Source: an uncultured Lysobacterales bacterium
GTDB lineage: Bacteria > Pseudomonadota > Gammaproteobacteria > Xanthomonadales > SZUA-36
Direction: 5' to 3'
DNA: 7,941 nt
Assembly (NCBI GenBank): GCA_937995275.1
Contig: CALKKN010000299.1
Coordinates: 1 to 7,941, forward strand
The position numbers and the translations under genes were made by a program. Below the pieces are notes generated by a model, which worked only from the letters and a program-made list of their open reading frames with translations, searched no databases and was not told the DNA's origin. The number at the start of each line of letters is the position of its first letter. The stretch's first letter is position 1. Shown here in pieces: positions 1 through 7,696 of this stretch.

Positions 1-20
1 CCCGTAGCCGTAGCTACGGG
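1..20. repeat. Perfect hairpin, 8-bp stem, 4-base loop
   Basis: CCCGTAGC (1-8) is the exact reverse complement of GCTACGGG (13-20), with loop CGTA. No T-run follows on the + strand, so it is not a normal intrinsic terminator in that direction. It may be the end of a repeat element or the terminator stem of a gene lying before the window. The inverted repeat is certain; its role is not. Confidence 0.6.
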
Positions 21-35
21 TGGAAGGAAGCCCAA

Positions 36-53
36 GTCCAGGCGTGCCTGGAC
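36..53. repeat. Perfect inverted repeat, 8-bp arms, 2-base centre
   Basis: GTCCAGGC (36-43) and GCCTGGAC (46-53) are exact reverse complements around GT. It is the second strong hairpin within the first 53 bases, 15 bases after the first, and again lacks a following T-run. The pair could be a REP-type doublet or a tail of an upstream transcript. The rest of 54-177 shows an 8-bp palindrome TTGGCCAA (106-113) but no convincing promoter. Confidence 0.55.
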
Positions 54-177
54 CAGCCAGGGCCGGGATAGGGCTTGGCTCGGGGACAAACTGTGCTTTT
101 CCAATTTGGCCAATGGGCTTCAAATAATTGTTACGATTCAACATCTTGGGAAAAGAGCCAAGTCCGGCTGGTGCAAT

Positions 178-202
178 GTTCGGGCTTAGGCCGAACGAGG
201 AG
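178..202 (+). promoter_or_regulatory. Hairpin abutting the ribosome binding site of the GGT-like gene
   Basis: GTTCGG (178-183) pairs with CCGAAC (191-196) across a 7-base loop. The Shine-Dalgarno GAGGAG (197-202) follows with no gap and lies 5 bases before the TTG start at 208. The stem leaves the Shine-Dalgarno free but immediately adjacent, so it could position the ribosome or be one arm of a switch. The ribosome binding site is what decides the TTG start. Confidence 0.5.
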
Positions 203-207
203 CGAAC

Positions 208-1776
208 TTGGCTAGACGTGTGGGCGTGGCGGCTTCCGGCAGCGCGGAGGTCAGCCGCACAGCGGTAAACATCCTGGAGGCTGGCGGTAACGCCTTCGAC
301 GCGGCGCTGGGCGCCTTGTGCACGGCCGCGGTCGCCGAGCCCCTGTTGGTCAGCCTGGGCGGCGGCGGTTTTCTGCTGGCGCTGCCCGACGGCGACAAGC
401 CCCGTGTCTACGATTTTTTCTGCCAGACTCCCGGGCGCCGCCGGCCCGAGCCCGAGCTCGACTTCTATCCCATCATCGCGGATTTCGGCACGGCCGAGCA
501 GGAATTCCATATCGGGATGGGTTCGATGGCGGTGCCGGGGGTGGTCGCCGGAATTTTCGAGGCGCACCGGGAACTCGGCTCGATGCCGCTGGCCGACATC
601 ATGGCCCCGGCGATCGAACTGGCCCGGACCGGCGTGTTAATCGATGAATTCCACCACTACATCATCCGCGTTCTGCGGCCGATCATGGAGGCGACGGACC
701 GCTCCTTCGCTTTGTACGAATCGCCCGCACACCCGGGCCAGCTGATCCGCGAGGGCGAACTGCTGCGCAACCCCGAGGCTGCCGATTCGCTGCAGGCGCT
801 GGCCGCCGAGGGGCAGGATCTCTTCTACCGGGGGGATTGGGCGGAGCTACTGGCGCGGGAAAATATGGAACACGGCGGGCAGCTCACCCGCGAGGACCTC
901 GCCGGCTATCGCGTTGAGCGGCGCGAGCCGGTGGTCTTCCGCTACCGCGGCGCACGCTGCGCGATCAACCCGCCGCCGTCGTCCGGGGGCTGCCTGGTGG
1001 CGTTCGCACTCGGCGTCATGTCGGACTGGGATTCCTCCGCCGATGCCTGGGGCAGCAGTGCGCATGCGTTGAACCTCCTGCGCGGCATGCGGGCCGCCAG
1101 CGTGGCGCGGCACCGCTACCACATGGAAGGCGGCACGGACCTGACCGAGATGGAACGGCTGCTGGGCGAGGAAACCGTCCGTGAGTGGCAACGGAGCCTC
1201 GATCTGCATACGCTTTTCAGCCGCGGCACCACCCACATCAGCGTGGCCGACTCGAATGGCAACATCGCCAGCCTGACCGCCTCGAACGGCGAGGGTTGCT
1301 CCTACGTCCTGCCCGGCACCGGCATCATGCTGAACAACATGCTGGGCGAGGAAGATCTGAACTACGGCGGCTTCCACCGCTGGAAAGAAGGCACGCGGCT
1401 GGCCTCGATGATGTCGCCGGCCGTGGCCGAACTCGCCGACGGCACGCGGTTCGCGCTGGGCTCGGGCGGGTCGAACCGCATCCGTTCGGCGATAACGCAG
1501 GTGCTCGTGAACCTGCTGGATTTCGGGATGCCCCTGCCCGAGGCGGTGGCGGCGCCCCGCCTGCACCTGGAAGGCGAAATGCTGAGTATCGAGCCCGGCT
1601 ATGACGAAGCAACCGTCGCCGCGCTGCGGTCGGCGGCCCCGCGGGCCCACGTCTGGCCCGGCCGAAACCTGTTTTTCGGCGGCGTCCACACCGTTTCCAT
1701 CAAGCACGGCGGAATTTTCGACGGCGCCGGCGACCCGCGCCGCGGCGGGGCGGTGGCGTTCGCCCACGGCCGCTAA
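208..1776 (+). CDS. Gamma-glutamyltransferase-family protein (Ntn-hydrolase), non-classical
   Basis: A 522-residue member of the gamma-glutamyltranspeptidase family, whose members self-cleave to expose an N-terminal Thr that transfers or hydrolyses gamma-glutamyl groups. Family marks seen are the glycine loop SLGGGGF (49-55), PPSSGG (256-261), the processing site GTTHIS with predicted nucleophile Thr341, NNMLGEEDL (376-384), and GSGGSNRIR (418-426). The start is TTG with GAGGAG five bases upstream. No signal peptide is visible: the protein begins directly in the family core, so a cytoplasmic location is inferred, unlike periplasmic E. coli Ggt. By hand alignment the Arg that holds the substrate carboxylate (the DFRETAP region of E. 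coli) is replaced in DFFCQTPG (69-76), and the Ser-Ser pair is Ser-Met (SMMSP, 400-404). Family membership is secure; the substrate is open. It seems to be a separate unit from rpsU, 123 bases downstream, although no terminator is visible between them. Confidence 0.9.
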   Translation: MARRVGVAASGSAEVSRTAVNILEAGGNAFDAALGALCTAAVAEPLLVSLGGGGFLLALPDGDKPRVYDFFCQTPGRRRPEPELDFYPIIADFGTAEQEFHIGMGSMAVPGVVAGIFEAHRELGSMPLADIMAPAIELARTGVLIDEFHHYIIRVLRPIMEATDRSFALYESPAHPGQLIREGELLRNPEAADSLQALAAEGQDLFYRGDWAELLARENMEHGGQLTREDLAGYRVERREPVVFRYRGARCAINPPPSSGGCLVAFALGVMSDWDSSADAWGSSAHALNLLRGMRAASVARHRYHMEGGTDLTEMERLLGEETVREWQRSLDLHTLFSRGTTHISVADSNGNIASLTASNGEGCSYVLPGTGIMLNNMLGEEDLNYGGFHRWKEGTRLASMMSPAVAELADGTRFALGSGGSNRIRSAITQVLVNLLDFGMPLPEAVAAPRLHLEGEMLSIEPGYDEATVAALRSAAPRAHVWPGRNLFFGGVHTVSIKHGGIFDGAGDPRRGGAVAFAHGR

Positions 1777-1789
1777 GCCGCTCCAACCT

Positions 1790-1819
1790 TTGCACGGCCG
1801 ATCGGAATCTTGGTAAAAT
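1790..1819 (+). promoter_or_regulatory. Sigma-70 promoter for the rpsU operon, extended -10
   Basis: A TG at 1811-1812 plus TAAAAT (1814-1819) forms an extended -10 with 5 of 6 consensus bases. A weak -35, TTGCAC (1790-1795), sits 18 bases upstream. Transcription would begin near 1826, giving a leader of about 74 bases before rpsU. It is the best promoter in the gap between the GGT-like gene and rpsU. Confidence 0.6.
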
Positions 1820-1899
1820 ATGCGGCTGCGCCAATCAGAAGCCGTTTTCGAGATTATTCGGGCGGCAAACTATCCATACATTGCGAAGAGTGAGATTAA

Positions 1900-2115
1900 A
1901 TGCCGAGTGTAAAAGTTCGCGAAAATGAGCCTTTCGAGTACGCGCTGCGCCGCTTCAAGCGGTCTTGCGAAAAAGCCGGTGTGCTGGCCGAAACCCGCCG
2001 CCGCGAGTACTACGAAAAGCCCACCCAGGAGCGTAAGCGCAAGGCGGCTGCCGCCGTGAAGCGCAACATGCGTCGCCTTTCGCGGGAAGCGGTTCGTCGC
2101 ACCCGCCTCTACTGA
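1900..2115 (+). CDS. rpsU: 30S ribosomal protein S21
   Basis: A 71-residue, highly basic protein matching S21 along its whole length: it starts [20 protein letters not shown], carries the conserved [18 protein letters not shown] segment (31-48), and ends in an Arg/Lys-rich helix and RTRLY. S21 binds the small subunit near the anti-Shine-Dalgarno end of 16S rRNA and aids initiation. The ATG is preceded by a modest purine stretch, GTGAG (1890-1894), five bases upstream. It is first in the operon rpsU-yqeY-dnaG-rpoD, with an extended -10 promoter about 74 bases upstream of its start. Its stop lies only nine bases before the next start. Length and sequence are normal. Confidence 0.97.
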   Translation: MPSVKVRENEPFEYALRRFKRSCEKAGVLAETRRREYYEKPTQERKRKAAAAVKRNMRRLSREAVRRTRLY

Positions 2116-2124
2116 TCTAATCCA

Positions 2125-2571
2125 ATGTCCCTGAAGGGCCGCATCCAGGAAGACGTCAAGTCAGCGATGCGCGCTCACGAGCGCGAGCGCCTGGCGGCCC
2201 TGCGTCTCATCACGGCCGCGATCAAGCAGAAAGAGGTCGACGGGCGCACCGAGTTGGGCGACGCGCAGGTGCTGGCCGTGCTCGACAAGATGGTCAAGCA
2301 GCGCCGCGAGTCCCTGGAACAGTACAACCAGGCCGGCCGCGACGACCTCGCCGCCAAGGAGCAGTTCGAACTCGACCTGATTCAGGCCTACCTGCCCGAG
2401 CCGCTGGCCGAAGACGAACTCGACAACCTGATCCGCTCCACCATTGCCGAACTCGGCGCCAGCAGCATGCGGGACATGGGGGCCGTCATGAGCGCATTGC
2501 GCGGGCAGGTCCAGGGGCGCGCCGATATGAAAGCCGTCAGCCAGGCGGTCAGGACGCGGCTCGCGTCCTGA
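2125..2571 (+). CDS. yqeY: GatB/YqeY domain-containing protein
   Basis: A 148-residue YqeY-family protein. Seen are the N-terminal helical part with LRLITAAIKQKEVD (26-39), the family signature KEQFELDLIQAYLPEPL (78-94), and the C-terminal MRDMGAVMSALRGQVQGRAD (115-134), which resembles the tail domain of the GatB subunit of Glu-tRNA(Gln) amidotransferase. The family is widespread and often sits between rpsU and dnaG; a tRNA-related role is suspected from the GatB likeness, but no reaction is established. The ATG follows the rpsU stop by nine bases and I see no Shine-Dalgarno in TCTAATCCA, so translation probably depends on coupling to rpsU. The stop is 16 bases before dnaG. Confidence 0.93.
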   Translation: MSLKGRIQEDVKSAMRAHERERLAALRLITAAIKQKEVDGRTELGDAQVLAVLDKMVKQRRESLEQYNQAGRDDLAAKEQFELDLIQAYLPEPLAEDELDNLIRSTIAELGASSMRDMGAVMSALRGQVQGRADMKAVSQAVRTRLAS

Positions 2572-2587
2572 GTCGGAAGGTCCTGCA

Positions 2588-4324
2588 TTGGCGGGCCTGA
2601 TCCCGGATTCGTTTATCGAGGAGCTCCTCGGCCGCCTCGACATCGTGGAGGTGATCGAGCGGCGGGTGCCCCTGAAGAAAGCCGGCCGCGAATACCAGGC
2701 GCGCTGCCCCTTCCACGACGAAAAAACGCCCTCGTTCACCGTCAGCCCGCAGAAGCAGTTCTACCACTGCTTCGGATGCGGCGCGCACGGCACCGCCATC
2801 GGCTTCCTGATGAACTACGAAGGGTTCGAATTCGTCGACGCCGTCGAGGAACTCGCACGGCTGGTCGGCCTGGAGGTGCCGCGCGAAGCGGCCTCGGCGC
2901 CGCGGCCGGCGGAGGGCCTGTACGAGCTGATGGCGACCGCCGCGGCCTGGTACCAGGAACAGCTCAGGCAGAGCACGGAGGCCATCGACTACCTCAAGAG
3001 CCGCGGGCTGTCCGGTGAAATCGCCGCGCAGTTCGGAATCGGCTTCGCACCCGGGTCCTGGGACGGCCTGCTCAAAGAGCTAGGCACCAGCGACAGGCAC
3101 CTCGGGCTGCTGAAACGGGCCGGGCTATTGAGCGAGGGCAAGAGCGGTGCCTACGACAAGTTCCGGCACCGGATCATGTTCCCGATCCACGACCGCCGCG
3201 GCCGGGTCATCGCATTCGGCGGCCGCGCGCTGGCTGACGACGGCCCGAAATACCTCAACTCGCCGGAGACGGAACTGTTCCACAAAAGCCGCGAGTTGTA
3301 CGGCCTGTACCTGGCGCGCAAGAGCGAGGCCAAACTGGATCGGATCCTGGTGGTCGAAGGCTACATGGACGTCGTCGCCCTCGCGCAATTCGGGTTGCGC
3401 AACTGCGTCGCGACGCTGGGGACGGCGACGACCGGCGAGCATGCCGAACTGCTGTTCCGGGCCGCCGACGAGGTAATCTACTGTTTCGACGGTGACCAGG
3501 CGGGCCGCAAGGCGGCGTGGCGCGCACTGGAAGCCACCCTGCCGCGGTTGCGCGAGGGCCGGCAGGCCCGGTTCCTGTTCCTGCCGGAGGGCGAGGACCC
3601 GGACAGCATGGTCCGGGGGGAGGGCGCGGACGCGTTCGCCACGCGGATCGACGAGGCGCAGCCGCTTTCGGAGTACTTCTTCGAATACTTCACCGAGCAG
3701 GTGGACATGAATTCGATCGACGGCCGTGCGCGCCTGGTCAGTCTGGCAAAGCCGCACCTCGACCAGGTGCCGGCAGGCGTGTTCCGGGACATGATGCTGG
3801 AGCGGCTCGGGTCGCTGGCCAGGCACCGGGTGGAGGGTCGCCTGGAAAGCCGAGCTCCGCGGGGGGCGAGCCCGTCCCGCAGCGGGCCGCCGGCGATGCA
3901 GAGAACCCCCATGCGGCTGGCGCTCGCGCATCTGGTCCAGAAGCCCTCGCTGGCGAGTGCCGTGCGCGATATGGAAGCCTTCGAAAGCTGCGATCTGCCC
4001 GGCTTTGAAATCTATCGCGAACTTGTTGACTTCTGCGCGAAAAGCCCCAATATGACCACCGCTCAGCTCCTGGAAATCTGGCACGATCATCCGGCCTCTT
4101 CACACCTGGGAAAACTGGCAACCTGGCAACTGCCGGCCGACGAGGCGCGCGGTGTCCGGGAATTTCGGGATGCGGTCACGGGGCTGGAGCTTCAGTGGAC
4201 CGAGGAGCGGATCGGCAGGATGCCGAAGATTGTCGAACTGGGTCCTGAGGACCGGGCGACCCTGCTGGCCTTGCAGCAGCGGAGGCAGCAACTGATTGGG
4301 GAATTGCGTGACGCATCCCCCTGA
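2588..4324 (+). CDS. dnaG: DNA primase
   Basis: A 578-residue bacterial primase that makes RNA primers at the replication fork with DnaB helicase. Domains in order: the CHC2 zinc-binding domain with Cys40, His43, Cys61, Cys64, the same spacing as E. coli; the RNA-polymerase domain with the basic stretch RHRIMFPIHDRRGRVIAFGGR (193-213, including 20-plus residues typical of the family); the Toprim fold with VVEGYMD (Glu257, Asp261) and FDGDQAGRKAA (Asp301, Asp303), which bind catalytic metal; and a variable Arg/Ser/Pro-rich linker (about 420-440) before the C-terminal helicase-binding domain (440-578). The start is TTG, chosen because GGAAGG (2575-2580) lies seven bases upstream and the protein then begins as the family does. 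All catalytic residues I looked for are present. The weak start codon may help keep primase scarce, as in other species. Confidence 0.97.
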   Translation: MAGLIPDSFIEELLGRLDIVEVIERRVPLKKAGREYQARCPFHDEKTPSFTVSPQKQFYHCFGCGAHGTAIGFLMNYEGFEFVDAVEELARLVGLEVPREAASAPRPAEGLYELMATAAAWYQEQLRQSTEAIDYLKSRGLSGEIAAQFGIGFAPGSWDGLLKELGTSDRHLGLLKRAGLLSEGKSGAYDKFRHRIMFPIHDRRGRVIAFGGRALADDGPKYLNSPETELFHKSRELYGLYLARKSEAKLDRILVVEGYMDVVALAQFGLRNCVATLGTATTGEHAELLFRAADEVIYCFDGDQAGRKAAWRALEATLPRLREGRQARFLFLPEGEDPDSMVRGEGADAFATRIDEAQPLSEYFFEYFTEQVDMNSIDGRARLVSLAKPHLDQVPAGVFRDMMLERLGSLARHRVEGRLESRAPRGASPSRSGPPAMQRTPMRLALAHLVQKPSLASAVRDMEAFESCDLPGFEIYRELVDFCAKSPNMTTAQLLEIWHDHPASSHLGKLATWQLPADEARGVREFRDAVTGLELQWTEERIGRMPKIVELGPEDRATLLALQQRRQQLIGELRDASP

Positions 4325-4346
4325 ACGATTTTTTGTCGGCATGCAA

Positions 4347-4362
4347 CCGTGTCGCCGTGTCG
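4347..4362 (+). repeat. Two exact tandem copies of CCGTGTCG
   Basis: CCGTGTCG occurs at 4347-4354 and again at 4355-4362 with no spacer, in the short gap between dnaG and rpoD. It sits just upstream of the palindrome and possible promoter elements of rpoD, so it could bind a regulator, but no known site is recognised. Confidence 0.5.
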
Positions 4363-4367
4363 GTGGT

Positions 4368-4394
4368 CTTGAACTATAGTTAGTTAGCCTAAAT
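4368..4394 (+). promoter_or_regulatory. Possible internal promoter of rpoD, overlapping a 10-bp palindrome
   Basis: AACTATAGTT (4372-4381) is a perfect palindrome. It contains TATAGT (4375-4380), 5 of 6 bases of a sigma-70 -10, but without a good -35. Alternatively CTTGAAC (4368-4374) followed after 13 bases by CCTAAAT (4388-4394) resembles the -35 (CTTGAAA) and, loosely, the -10 (CCCCATNT) of a sigma-32 heat-shock promoter. In E. coli rpoD also has a heat-shock promoter upstream, within dnaG. Which, if either, is used cannot be told. Confidence 0.35.
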
Positions 4395-4402
4395 AGACTC
4401 AT

Positions 4403-6265
<1,863 letters not shown>

Positions 6266-6286
6266 GGCTACGGGCCGGCCGCCCCT

Positions 6287-6312
6287 CTGTGGGAGCGGCT
6301 ACAGCCGCGATC
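6287..6312 (+). repeat. REP-like palindromic element
   Basis: CTGTGGGAGCGGCTACAGCCGCGATC carries a perfect stem, GCGGCT (6295-6300) with AGCCGC (6303-6308), preceded by a GTGGGA head. This is the layout of REP elements spread by RAYT transposases, and the wording is close to REPs of pseudomonads and Xanthomonadales (GGAGCGGCTTCAGCCGCGA type). It lies between the rpoD stop and its terminator, a common place for REPs. Other copies would be expected elsewhere in the genome. Confidence 0.65.
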
Positions 6313-6313
6313 A

Positions 6314-6345
6314 AAAAGGCGCCGTAAAGGCGCCTTTTCTGTTTT
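6314..6345 (+). terminator. Rho-independent terminator of the rpsU-rpoD operon
   Basis: AAAAGGCGCC (6314-6323) pairs perfectly with GGCGCCTTTT (6329-6338) around loop GTAAA, and further T residues follow (CTGTTTT to 6345). The flanking A-run makes it potentially active on both strands. It separates the rpoD transcript from the toxin-antitoxin module. Confidence 0.9.
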
Positions 6346-6437
6346 CGGATCTCACACCGGTGCATTTTACCTACAGTCCAATCCGATCCTACCCACAGAT
6401 TGACCCGCAAAAATGCGAGTATCATGCCAACGCCCAA

Positions 6438-6479
6438 TTGCTGATCGACCAATAACCGGCTATATTACCGGATATATTC
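6438..6479 (+). promoter_or_regulatory. Promoter and operator repeats of the toxin-antitoxin operon
   Basis: TTGCTG (6438-6443) and TATATT (6461-6466), 17 bases apart, form a plausible sigma-70 promoter with start near 6473. Two 12-base repeats of the form CCGGnTATATTn lie head to tail at 6456-6467 and 6468-6479, the first over the -10 and the second over the start site. The second repeat with the next bases makes a near-perfect palindrome, CCGGATATATTCGG (6468-6481). This is where an antitoxin or antitoxin-toxin complex would bind to repress its own operon. Binding is inferred. Confidence 0.6.
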
Positions 6480-6493
6480 GGGGCAATTGAAAC

Positions 6494-6784
6494 ATGAACC
6501 AATCACAAAAAGTGGCGGTACGCAGGTATCGTGATCGTCAGAAAAGGAAAGGGATCGTTCGAATGGAAATCAGCGTGCCGGAAGGCGATAAGCCCTTGAT
6601 CAGGGAAATCGCGGCCAATTTGAGAGCCGGTGGAGAACTGGCGAAACAAACACGGTCGGCATTGTGTTCCTTGATGAATCCCTGGGCCGGAATGAATCTC
6701 AAGGAACTTATCGAGAACGCGCCTCCGCTTGACGAACTGGATCTCGAACGCTCGAAGGAAACCGCCAGGGATATAGACCTTTGA
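6494..6784 (+). CDS. Putative antitoxin, partner of the downstream VapC-type toxin
   Basis: A 96-residue protein in the antitoxin position of a two-gene module. The N-terminus is strongly basic (VRRYRDRQKRKG, 9-20), followed by a likely beta-strand and turn IVRMEISVPEGDKP (21-34), a helix, and an acidic tail ending ERSKETARDIDL (85-96). Tails of this kind are common in antitoxins paired with PIN toxins, where they wrap the toxin and block its active site. The strand-helix layout suggests a ribbon-helix-helix DNA-binding fold, but I cannot name the family with certainty. The ATG gives a leader of about 20 bases with only a weak GGGG (6480-6483) as ribosome binding site; Met24 is a less likely start because it would cut off the basic segment. 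It overlaps the toxin by four bases. GC content counted by hand on three lines is about 47-58%, below the core genes. Confidence 0.75.
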   Translation: MNQSQKVAVRRYRDRQKRKGIVRMEISVPEGDKPLIREIAANLRAGGELAKQTRSALCSLMNPWAGMNLKELIENAPPLDELDLERSKETARDIDL

Positions 6785-7221
6785 GTTTTCTGGTCGATAC
6801 CAACGTGATCTCTGAAATTCAAAAGGGGGCAAGGTGCGATCAATCGGTCATGGCGTGGTGGAATTCGATCGAGATGTCCGAGCTTTATCTGAGTGTCATG
6901 GTGGCAGGCGAAATCTCACGCGGCATAGAAAAACTGATGAATTCAGATCCAAACCGTGCCCGGATTTACCGGACCTGGCTGGGTTCAGTGATTCAGGCGC
7001 TTGACGGAAGAATCCTCGACGTGGAACTGGAGACGGCCGAACTATGGGGAAAGTTGACCAGCCGGCGCAGCAAGCCACTGGTCGACACGCTGCTGGCGGC
7101 AACCGCATTGACCCACAATCTGACTCTGGTGACGCGCAATACCAGGGACATACAGGAGACGGGTGTCCGCTACCTCAATCCCTTCCAGCCCGGACCACAG
7201 AAAGGAACAGATTCCCCATGA
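6781..7221 (+). CDS. vapC: VapC-type PIN-domain ribonuclease toxin
   Basis: A 146-residue PIN-domain protein, the usual size for VapC. The acidic metal-binding residues are all visible: Asp6 in LVDTNVISE, Glu44 in VAGEISRG, Asp102 in LVDTLLAATA, and Asp123 in VTRNTRDI. VapC toxins cleave tRNA or rRNA sites and stop translation until neutralised by the antitoxin; the RNA target here cannot be predicted. The sequence with its EISRG and TRNTRDI motifs is of the VapC/FitB type. The start is TTG, overlapping the antitoxin stop as TTGA, with AGGGA (6767-6771) nine bases upstream; no alternative ATG gives the conserved LVDTNV. The last ten or so residues (GPQKGTDSP) lie past the usual family end and are encoded over the ribosome binding site of the next gene, with which it overlaps as ATGA. 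Hand-counted GC is about 50%. Confidence 0.9.
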   Translation: MSFLVDTNVISEIQKGARCDQSVMAWWNSIEMSELYLSVMVAGEISRGIEKLMNSDPNRARIYRTWLGSVIQALDGRILDVELETAELWGKLTSRRSKPLVDTLLAATALTHNLTLVTRNTRDIQETGVRYLNPFQPGPQKGTDSP

Positions 7222-7601
7222 CCCGAAAACTCATCTCCAGTGGCTCCGAATTCGAACGCAAGGCCGGTTACTCCCGGGCTGTGGTCGAGGGTGATTTCGT
7301 ATTCGTATCGGGCACAACCGGCTACGACTACGGCACCATGACCGTCAGCCCCGACCTGGTCGAACAGGCCGAGCAGTGCTTCGTCAACATCCAGAATGTG
7401 CTGGCGGAGGCCGGCAGTTCGATGGCAGACGTCGTCCGCGTCACCTACATCCTGCCGGACCGGGACGATTTCGAGTCCTGCTGGCCGGTGCTCGAGAAGT
7501 GGCTGGGTGCAATCCGCCCGGCAGCGACGATATTCGAGGCCCGCCTGCTCAACGATGACATGAAGATCGAGGTCCAGGTCACCGCGAAGATTCGGGAATG
7601 A
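7218..7601 (+). CDS. RidA/YjgF-family protein (probable enamine/imine deaminase)
   Basis: A 127-residue Rid-family protein. RidA hydrolyses reactive enamine/imine intermediates, such as those from threonine and serine dehydratases, before they damage PLP enzymes; members form trimers in the cytoplasm. Seen are VVEGDFVFVSGTTG (22-35), the helix with FVNIQNVLAEAGSSMADVVRVTYIL (55-79 region), and RPAATIFEARLLNDDMKIEVQVTA (100-123 region). Arg109 aligns with the essential Arg105 of E. coli RidA and Glu118 with Glu120, so activity is likely. The ATG at 7218 follows AAAGGAA (7200-7206) and gives the family N-terminus; an in-frame start at 7044 would only add vapC sequence. It overlaps the vapC stop by four bases, so it is transcribed and probably translated with the toxin-antitoxin pair. 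Hand-counted GC on one line is 65%, like the core genes and unlike vapC. The subgroup (archetypal or Rid1-7) is not resolved. Confidence 0.88.
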   Translation: MTRKLISSGSEFERKAGYSRAVVEGDFVFVSGTTGYDYGTMTVSPDLVEQAEQCFVNIQNVLAEAGSSMADVVRVTYILPDRDDFESCWPVLEKWLGAIRPAATIFEARLLNDDMKIEVQVTAKIRE

Positions 7602-7664
7602 CGGCGCGAGCAGTGGGGCTGGTTACCTGCGCATCTTCCCGTGCCATGGTCAATGCACTGCCGG

Positions 7665-7670
7665 TATAAT
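7665..7670 (+). promoter_or_regulatory. Consensus -10 box for the tRNA gene
   Basis: A perfect TATAAT lies 26 bases before the tRNA 5' end, which would place the start near 7677. The -35 region at the right spacing (TGCCAT, 7642-7647) is poor. No terminator is visible between the RidA-family stop at 7601 and this box, so read-through from the toxin-antitoxin operon into the tRNA is also possible. Confidence 0.6.
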
Positions 7671-7696
7671 TCTCTTGGTACTCAAAAAGTCTCAAA

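Noticed and set aside
1..20. Hairpin considered as an intrinsic terminator
   Set aside because: No T-run follows on the + strand, and the other strand runs out of the window, so this cannot be supported.
847..1767. Long antisense open frame opposite the GGT-like gene
   Set aside because: GC-rich genes often leave the opposite strand open. The protein is low-complexity Ala/Arg/Gly/His-rich, with no family features, and the + strand gene is clearly real.
1826..1838. Possible LexA box upstream of rpsU, as in E. coli
   Set aside because: The only CTG...CAG pair has 7 bases between the half-sites instead of the 10 needed.
3125..4090. 321-codon antisense open frame opposite dnaG
   Set aside because: Shadow of dnaG in a GC-rich background without any family signal.
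6456..6479. Repeats considered as a CRISPR fragment
   Set aside because: Two direct 12-base copies without spacers, located on a promoter; operator repeats explain them better.
7044..7217. Upstream in-frame start extending the RidA-family protein to 185 residues
   Set aside because: The extra 58 residues are vapC sequence in another frame. The ATG at 7218 has a ribosome binding site and gives the normal family N-terminus.
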